A stretch of DNA of 13,003 bases from JAGLSB01 sp023135955 (GTDB lineage: Bacteria > Bacteroidota > Bacteroidia > Bacteroidales > GCA-2748055): positions 1 to 13,003 of the forward strand of contig DAOVIO010000119.1 of NCBI GenBank assembly GCA_030673645.1. Direction: 5' to 3'. A program made the translations under genes and the position numbers. Of this stretch, positions 7,535-13,003 are shown in pieces (within the stretch, counting starts at the first letter, position 1; each line of letters starts with the position of its first letter). The notes under the pieces are model-generated. The model was not told the origin of the DNA. It saw only the letters and a program-made list of their open reading frames with translations, and did not search any database.

Positions 7535-9361
7535 CTACCATCCCGGATTTTGTTCCCAATCAGATGTAAACCTCGTCAAATCATCAGAAAAAGGCATCCA
7601 ATAATTGGCATCTTTAAATGCAAAAGGTGTAACATTACTTCTGATTACTGTGTTATCAATAACGTTACCTGCGTCTATATCAAATTTCATTGCTTGTAAC
7701 TGCACCCCGTCTTTCAAGTGAGCTCTTTTCCACCGCCTGATATCATGCCAGTAAACCCCTTCATATGCCAATTCAACAGCCCTCTCATTCCTGTAAAGAA
7801 GTCTGAAAGCGGGATCAGAAGCTAATTCACAACTGCCTGGCAAAGGGTTACTTTCATAACTTGGTAGTGCATTTGTCACATCAGGCTGACCGACACGGGC
7901 CCGGACAATATTCACTGCCTCTTCAGCGCTAAGCTTTAGTCCTGAAGGTACTGTATTGTAACTACCTGTACTTTCAAATACAGCCTCAGCATAGCTTAGG
8001 TAGATATCAGATAAGCGTAATAATGGAGTAGAATAAGTAGCATCACGGGTATTATTTTTTGTCACATTATCTGGATAGAATTTTCTAATACAGTTACTGT
8101 TAAATGCTCCGTATTTTACCAGTGCACTGGCGGAGAAATCACAAATGATATCATCCACAGGATCATTATGCACATAGAAGGTAAATTTGAAACGCTGATC
8201 CCTATCAATCCATCTCTTGCTTGGATCCTGGTCGTATTCAATTTTATACCGTGATCCGTTGCTCATTTCAAACTTATCCAAATATTGCTGTGAGCCATTG
8301 GCCGCAGCCTGATCAGTAATTTGCTTGTAGCCATAAACTCTGGCTTTCGGTCTGGTCACAATATCTTTACCATAGCGATCAACCGGTGCACGAAACAGCA
8401 CTTCAGTTGTACCAGGCATTAATTGGTCTGTTGTTGCAAAAACAGTTCTTAAATCAGCCAAATCGGTTAAGCCATACTCATTCATCTCAGGCATACCATC
8501 AGGCTGGGTACCTTTAAGACTTATCGCAAGATCGATCACCTCCTGGCATGCAGTAGCACACCTGTCGAGTAAGTCCTTATCATAATCCGGCACACCAGTT
8601 GCCTGTTCGTTAAACAGCGGACTTGCTGAAAACAGCAAAGCCTTAGCTTTGAATCCTAATGCTGCCAGACTTGTAGGACGTCCCCAGTTAATATTTGGAG
8701 CAAGCCATACATCAGGCAGTAATGTTGCAGCTTCCTCAAAATCTTCAACAATTCTTTCAAAAACTGCCTGTACATCTGTATAAGTTTTGCCATCTTTCTC
8801 ATAGATCCAATGGCGCTTCATGTTTTGCTCATCGGCGGAAAATACCATGTCAACATAAGGTATGGTTCCAAAAGACCTGACATATTCATAATGAAAGAAT
8901 GCACGATAGAAAAGAGCCTGGCCTCTTAACCAATTTTTTTGCTCCTCAGTTGCATCTGTTAAGATTCCTTCATCTAATTTTTCAATACACAGGTTTGCGA
9001 TACGAACAGATTCCCACATTCCGGAATATAAGCCTGAATTATAAAATCTGTTTGGTTTGTAGATTGAAACTGTACCGTTCACTAAGGCCTTATAATTACC
9101 TTCATTACCAATTGCAACGGCGTAATTAGATGCAGCCAGGGCTTCCCCGGCAATAGTATGACTCACTCTTGCACCATGCCTGTTGTAATCAACAACATAA
9201 ACTGCAAGATGATCCTGAAATCCCTGGAATGCTTCATAAGAACCAAAAATCTCATCTTGAGAAGTATCAGCTTCCGGTGGTATATTCAGATATTCCTCAC
9301 AACTATTTAGAATCAGTGTCAATGCGAGGAATGGTATTAATAATAATTTATATCTCTTCAT
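7535..9361 (-). CDS. SusD/RagB-family outer-membrane lipoprotein (first pair)
   Basis: SusD-like lipoprotein (608 aa), partner of SusC-1. The signal peptide ends in LILNSC, so Cys21 is the probable lipidated residue. The N-terminal SusD segment includes RGQALFYRAFFHYEYVRSFG (146-165), and the helix region SLAALGFKAKALLFSASPLF runs from 231 to 250. The C-terminal half has LLRLSDIYLSYAEAVFES and the signature YRNERAVELAYEGVYWHDIR (523-542). It ends in NPGW, the typical Trp tail. It begins 22 nt after the susC-1 stop and ends 29 nt before susC-2, consistent with one transcript. It differs clearly in length and sequence from SusD-2, so the second pair is not a recent duplicate. Its role is binding oligosaccharide at the cell surface and delivering it to the barrel; the ligand is unknown. 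Confidence 0.95.
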   Translation of the reverse strand: MKRYKLLLIPFLALTLILNSCEEYLNIPPEADTSQDEIFGSYEAFQGFQDHLAVYVVDYNRHGARVSHTIAGEALAASNYAVAIGNEGNYKALVNGTVSIYKPNRFYNSGLYSGMWESVRIANLCIEKLDEGILTDATEEQKNWLRGQALFYRAFFHYEYVRSFGTIPYVDMVFSADEQNMKRHWIYEKDGKTYTDVQAVFERIVEDFEEAATLLPDVWLAPNINWGRPTSLAALGFKAKALLFSASPLFNEQATGVPDYDKDLLDRCATACQEVIDLAISLKGTQPDGMPEMNEYGLTDLADLRTVFATTDQLMPGTTEVLFRAPVDRYGKDIVTRPKARVYGYKQITDQAAANGSQQYLDKFEMSNGSRYKIEYDQDPSKRWIDRDQRFKFTFYVHNDPVDDIICDFSASALVKYGAFNSNCIRKFYPDNVTKNNTRDATYSTPLLRLSDIYLSYAEAVFESTGSYNTVPSGLKLSAEEAVNIVRARVGQPDVTNALPSYESNPLPGSCELASDPAFRLLYRNERAVELAYEGVYWHDIRRWKRAHLKDGVQLQAMKFDIDAGNVIDNTVIRSNVTPFAFKDANYWMPFSDDLTRFTSDWEQNPGW

Positions 9362-9383
9362 AATATGTTCTGTTTATATAACT

Positions 9384-12300
9384 TTAGAAATTGATATTTA
9401 AACCGAAATTCAATTGCTTCTTAGTCGGATAGCTCTTACCCCCATAATCCGTGCCTACACCATCGTTTGGCATATTGGTCCAAAGAAATAAATTTCTACC
9501 ATTTACATATAATTTAACTTCCCTCATTTTCAGTTTACTGCTAAAAGTTTTAGGTAGTGAATAAGATAATTGAATAGATTGTAATCTGAAGAAAGACCCA
9601 TCGAATTGATTATATGATCCGGTCGGCGAATAGAATTTATCATCTAATGCAATTGCCGGATAAGTTGGGTTTTCATTTCCATATTCAGGAGTCCATGTAT
9701 CGGCCAGTATATGCGTTGGAAGGTATAGATTATCCTGATAAAACACATATGCTGAAATATTTCTTGTTGTATTATAAGCTCCAATAAACCTTGCGGAAAA
9801 CTGGAAACTTTTATAATTTGCTCCCAAAGCTATACCATAATTATTTTGCGGATATGTTGGATACCCATAAGGAGTGCTGTCATAATTGCTACGGTATGAG
9901 CCATCTGCATTATAATCAAGCATAATCATATCCCCCGGCAATATAGATGCCCTGTCGGTTTCATTCGTTGGTCCGGAAGCACAATAGATATCATCCCAAC
10001 TCTCGATAAATCCGGTGGATTGGCCGGAGAAGGTCTGTCCAATAGGCTTCTCTTCCGGTTTTTGGTAGTCAGGCAACAATTCCGGTGATTCTTTAAAGAT
10101 CACTTCACTTCTGGCCACAGACCAATTTCCACTTATCCAATAAAAGAATTTATTTCGGATTGAACTACGAAACATCAATTCCAGCTCCGCACCTTTTGAT
10201 TTTGCTTCACCAATATTCGCAGCTGGTGCAGGTTTTCCAAAAATAGGAGCCACTGTGCTCTCTCTTTGGCTGGCAGCCAGGAGCATATCATATCTATACT
10301 CATTAAATAAATCTGCAGAAAAAGAAATCTTATTTTTAAGTACTGCGAATTCGAATCCCAGGTTCTGTTTCCTGGCCTTTTCCCAGCGAAGATCCGGATT
10401 CCCCGGGTCACCTTCATTGTACCTTGTATAACCTTTATATGGATAAGGATAACCATAATACGCAGATTCTTCATCTTCCAATGAGTAGGTACCCCAGGTG
10501 GTAAGATATGGCCACTGACTACCTGTATTTACCCTGTCATTTCCTACCAGACCGTAAGAGTATCTGATTTTAAATTTATCAAGCCAATTGACATTGTCTT
10601 TGATGAAATTTTCGTTTGACACCATCCAGCCTCCGGCAACGGATGGAAAAAAGTCGAAACGGTAATCCGGACCAAATTTCTCAGATCCGTTATATGCACC
10701 ATTCATCTCAAGAAAATAGCGAAGATTATAGTCATAAGTAAAGCGCCCAACCCAGTCTTCTCGTTTTTCTGGCCAGTTGCCGCCCTTTTCAGACTTAAAG
10801 CGGCTATTCATTGCCATAGCTGTTACACTATGAGCTTCAAAGGAGCGCGCATATTTTAATTGCATCTGGTAATAAATAGAACGAAATGCCGATTTAAGGC
10901 TATTGTTGCTATAGTCTTCAGTATTATAAGTATTAGGGGTTTTTACAAATCCAAATCCTTCGTATGGAGAAACATCTTCAATATATATAGCCCAATCATC
11001 CATATTGGCTGCCTGACCATCCAGCATGTAAGTCTCTGTTTCTTCATCATAATATCCCCCATTCAGATAAAATTCTTTATCAATAGTTTTAGCAGTTGCA
11101 CCCCCATCTTCAACACTTCTACCATCACTATTAAAAGTATTATCATAAGCAAACATTCCTGAGAACAATAATCCTTCTGTTATGAAATCAAGCTTTTGAT
11201 CTAATTTATAATCCATATTTACTGTGGTTCGCAGATTTGATTCTATTCCACTAATATTCAAAGCTGCATAAGGATTGTCGGCCTTAAACCTTTCCTGCTT
11301 AGCCCCAAGTATTCCATCCTCATAAACCATGATAGGCACATTACCTGATGACTGGTTAAAAGTACCAAACAAGGTTTCCTTTCCACTTCCAGCCGGAGAA
11401 ATCTGATTCCCAAACATTCCTGCAATATTTGCAGACAACTTAGTTGTTTTTGTAATATTAAAGTCAAAATTCGACCGTATATTTAGCCTGTCAAAAGAAT
11501 ATGAAGGAATATAACCCTGACCAATATCAACCCCGTTAAATAAATCACCTTCATGATTATAACTGGCTGAAGCAAAATACTTCACAGTTTCTGTTCCTCC
11601 CCTGATACTCGTATTCACTCTGTGCGAAGTAGTAAAATCCTTCAACATTACATCCATCCAATCAATATTTTGATAAACATATGGATATTCTCCTGTCCTG
11701 AAATATTCAATCTCCTGATCAGCTAAATACAGTTCATTCCAAATTTCGTTACCAAATCTGCGGATTCTTTCAATACCAAGATTCCTTGCAACTGCAGCTT
11801 CAGGAATATCAATAACCTCAATAATTTTTGCATGTGTCTCGATAGACGTCTCTCCTTCAATGTTGAATTTAGCTTTACCTTCCAAACCCCTCTTGGTTGT
11901 AATCAATATTACTCCATTACCACCTTTCATTCCGAAAACAGCTGTGGCGGAAGCATCTTTCAAAACAGAAATACTCTCCACTTCATTGATATCGACATCT
12001 TCCATTCCACGTTCAACACCATCCACCAAAATTAATGGGGAGGCGTCGTTCCATGTTGTTTTTCCCCTGATGAGAATCTCGGTTTCATTATGATACTTTG
12101 AGCTTTCATAATATCCTCCGGGCATACCGGTAGATGAAAGTACGGATACGCCGGGTATAAGACCTGTAATTGCATCTTTAAGGTTAGTAACATTACCCTG
12201 CTCATCAATTACGTCACCTTTAACAGTACCAATGGCCCCTACCACACTTTCCTTTTTCTGCACACCGTATCCAACTACCACAACATCATCCATCTGCAAG

Positions 12301-12599
12301 GCTTCAATCTGCATCGTAACAATAATCGTCTCATTGGGATCTGTGACTTCAACAGTCTCTGTCCTATAACCCACATATTGAACCACCACTCTCTGGCCCA
12401 CTGTTCCTAGAATACTGAAAACACCCTCAGCATCTGTAATTGCTCCTGTGGTTGTTCCTTCAATCAACACAGTTGCAAAAGGAATTGGAGCCCCATCTTC
12501 ATCAATAACTTTACCCTTAATGAGTGTCTGTGAATAGCTCATAGAGCAAGTAAACATGAAAATGGCAAGAAGAAAAATTAGTTTTTGCCGGTAAATCAT
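9384..12599 (-). CDS. SusC/RagA-family TonB-dependent outer-membrane transporter
   Basis: Canonical SusC-type importer (1071 aa) and the first gene of the cluster. A signal peptide covers about residues 1-24 (...FTCSMSYSQ). A carboxypeptidase-regulatory-like beta domain follows (about 26-97: KGKVIDEDGAPIPFATVLIE, then VGYRTETVEV). Next come the TonB-box-like MDDVVVVGYG (103-112) and a plug with ILIRGK, LILVDGVERG, VESISVLKDASATAVFG and NGVILITTKRG. The rest is the 22-strand barrel region ending in LNFGLNINF with the terminal Phe used in barrel assembly. It pairs with SusD-1, which starts 22 nt downstream. The ATG at 12599 is the natural start since the signal peptide begins immediately. Energy should come from the inner-membrane TonB-ExbBD complex, encoded elsewhere. 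The transported substrate cannot be told from sequence. Confidence 0.97.
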   Translation of the reverse strand: MIYRQKLIFLLAIFMFTCSMSYSQTLIKGKVIDEDGAPIPFATVLIEGTTTGAITDAEGVFSILGTVGQRVVVQYVGYRTETVEVTDPNETIIVTMQIEALQMDDVVVVGYGVQKKESVVGAIGTVKGDVIDEQGNVTNLKDAITGLIPGVSVLSSTGMPGGYYESSKYHNETEILIRGKTTWNDASPLILVDGVERGMEDVDINEVESISVLKDASATAVFGMKGGNGVILITTKRGLEGKAKFNIEGETSIETHAKIIEVIDIPEAAVARNLGIERIRRFGNEIWNELYLADQEIEYFRTGEYPYVYQNIDWMDVMLKDFTTSHRVNTSIRGGTETVKYFASASYNHEGDLFNGVDIGQGYIPSYSFDRLNIRSNFDFNITKTTKLSANIAGMFGNQISPAGSGKETLFGTFNQSSGNVPIMVYEDGILGAKQERFKADNPYAALNISGIESNLRTTVNMDYKLDQKLDFITEGLLFSGMFAYDNTFNSDGRSVEDGGATAKTIDKEFYLNGGYYDEETETYMLDGQAANMDDWAIYIEDVSPYEGFGFVKTPNTYNTEDYSNNSLKSAFRSIYYQMQLKYARSFEAHSVTAMAMNSRFKSEKGGNWPEKREDWVGRFTYDYNLRYFLEMNGAYNGSEKFGPDYRFDFFPSVAGGWMVSNENFIKDNVNWLDKFKIRYSYGLVGNDRVNTGSQWPYLTTWGTYSLEDEESAYYGYPYPYKGYTRYNEGDPGNPDLRWEKARKQNLGFEFAVLKNKISFSADLFNEYRYDMLLAASQRESTVAPIFGKPAPAANIGEAKSKGAELELMFRSSIRNKFFYWISGNWSVARSEVIFKESPELLPDYQKPEEKPIGQTFSGQSTGFIESWDDIYCASGPTNETDRASILPGDMIMLDYNADGSYRSNYDSTPYGYPTYPQNNYGIALGANYKSFQFSARFIGAYNTTRNISAYVFYQDNLYLPTHILADTWTPEYGNENPTYPAIALDDKFYSPTGSYNQFDGSFFRLQSIQLSYSLPKTFSSKLKMREVKLYVNGRNLFLWTNMPNDGVGTDYGGKSYPTKKQLNFGLNINF

Positions 12600-12681
12600 A
12601 GTTATTTAGTTTATATAATGAGTAAAAGTTTTGTTTATTAAGAATATAGTAAATTAGAATTTATTTCAATAAATGTATATA

Positions 12682-12698
12682 TGGAAAATTAATTTCCA
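12682..12698. repeat. Inverted repeat TGGAAA-N5-TTTCCA upstream of susC-1
   Basis: Six-bp inverted arms separated by five bases, centred about 90 nt before the susC-1 start codon. It lies just upstream (in the gene's direction) of a near-match to a -7 element, TACATTTA on the minus strand (12670-12677). The placement would suit an operator for a dimeric regulator, but in such AT-rich DNA a chance palindrome is also plausible. Confidence 0.3.
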
Positions 12699-12790
12699 GT
12701 TAATAATGCCTTAATTTTCTTGTCGGGTTTAAATTCTTTCAAGTTTTTAATAGATATTCTTTGCAACAGGCTTTCTAGTAACCAGCAACC

Positions 12791-12853
12791 AGTCCAGTGT
12801 GCGGGCAAAAACCGCAATTTTGAATTGAATATAACAGTATCATGTTATATAGT
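12791..12853. repeat. Tandem structured repeat, copy 1 (63 nt)
   Basis: Starts AGTCCAGTGTGCGGGC and ends TGTTATATAGT. Three consecutive inverted repeats are visible: GCGG/CCGC (12801-12815), CAATT/AATTG, and ATATAACA/TGTTATAT with a 6-nt loop (12829-12850). It is directly followed by copy 2 with no spacer. Function is unknown; candidates are a regulatory RNA element, a protein-binding array or a MITE-like dispersed element. Confidence 0.9.
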
Positions 12854-12917
12854 AGTCCAGTGTGCGGGCCAAAATGCCGCAATTTTGAATTGAATATAAC
12901 AGTTTATGTTATATAGT
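12854..12917. repeat. Tandem structured repeat, copy 2 (64 nt)
   Basis: Same unit as copy 1, with identical beginning (AGTCCAGTGTGCGGGC) and identical ending. Differences are confined to two places: the segment between GCGG and CCGC (two bases longer, with an A to T change) and the segment between ATATAACA and TGTTATAT (GTTTA instead of GTATCA). Both places are the predicted hairpin loops, so all three stems are kept. Confidence 0.9.
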
Positions 12918-12984
12918 CGTACCCAGCAATCTCGTCCTCACCCACAGTATGGTGTTATAATTTTGATTTTCGGGTGTCTTTTTC

Positions 12985-12997
12985 GTCCCGAAGGGAC
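12985..12997. repeat. Short palindrome GTCCC-GAA-GGGAC
   Basis: A 5-bp GC-rich stem with a 3-nt loop near the window edge. A T-run lies before it on the plus strand and none after it on either strand in terminator orientation, so it is not a convincing terminator. It may be a dispersed palindromic repeat or part of a feature beyond the window. Confidence 0.45.
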
Positions 12998-13003
12998 AGA
13001 TTA

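Larger units (their letters stand above)
12600..13003. other. Gene-free upstream region of the cluster
   Basis: About 400 nt without a supportable coding region on either strand. The part next to susC-1 (12600-12780) is very AT-rich and probably holds the promoter and 5' leader of the operon, although no clear TTTG / TAnnTTTG pair was found. The outer part carries the tandem 63/64-nt repeat and a short terminal palindrome, listed separately. No tRNA, rRNA or regulator gene start was recognised. Confidence 0.6.

Noticed and set aside
7506..7559. Upstream in-frame extension of susC-2 starting inside susD-1
   Set aside because: The extra 18 residues precede a complete signal peptide and would overlap the end of susD-1; the ATG at 7505 gives a normal exported protein.
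11832..12093. Plus-strand open frames opposite susC-1
   Set aside because: They lie wholly antisense to strongly recognisable SusC sequence, have no family features, and are typical shadow frames.
12700..12780. Standard TTTG / TAnnTTTG promoter for susC-1
   Set aside because: I searched the minus strand and found no pair of elements at the right spacing; only isolated partial matches.
12791..12917. CRISPR array
   Set aside because: There are just two copies, directly adjacent without spacers, and the unit is over 60 nt long.
12920..12984. A degenerate third copy of the tandem repeat
   Set aside because: Short shared words (ATAATTTTGAT, CAGTAT, CGGG) occur but in a different order and without the hairpin layout.

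Overview
The window looks like part of a polysaccharide utilization locus (PUL) from a member of the Bacteroidota. The reasons are direct: two consecutive SusC/SusD-type outer-membrane gene pairs, lipoproteins with N-terminal lipoboxes, a BT_3987/BT_3044-like candidate surface glycan-binding lipoprotein, a secreted-type S1 sulfatase, AT-rich DNA and start codons without Shine-Dalgarno sequences. A marine or gut anaerobe of the Bacteroidales/Marinilabiliales kind would fit. The genus cannot be fixed from this sequence.

All six genes lie on the minus strand, so transcription runs from high to low coordinates: susC-1 (12599-9384), susD-1 (9361-7535), susC-2 (7505-4659), susD-2 (4647-2911), a DUF1735/DUF4361-type lipoprotein (2875-1853) and an S1 sulfatase (1730-135). 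Gaps between the first five genes are only 11-35 nt, which suggests one operon. The sulfatase follows after a wider 122-nt gap. No frameshift or pseudogene was seen. The two SusC proteins are of different types: SusC-1 has the N-terminal carboxypeptidase-regulatory-like domain and a canonical TonB-box region, while SusC-2 lacks that domain and has a shorter plug segment.

Upstream of susC-1 (12600-13003) there is no gene. This AT-rich leader holds an imperfect inverted repeat close to the gene and a tandem duplication of a 63/64-nt unit. Each unit can fold into three small hairpins, and the two copies differ only in predicted loops. A short GTCCC/GGGAC palindrome lies at the window end. Downstream of the sulfatase (1-134) there is an 18-nt perfect palindrome.

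Inferred joint function: the two SusCD complexes take up oligosaccharides across the outer membrane with energy from TonB, the lipoprotein helps hold the glycan at the surface, and the sulfatase removes sulfate esters. This points to a sulfated glycan (algal, animal or mucin-like), but its identity cannot be read here. No glycoside hydrolase, polysaccharide lyase, regulator or sulfatase-maturing enzyme is in the window. I found no convincing evidence of a wholly new system. The tandem structured repeat and the mixed SusC architecture are the items most worth a second look.
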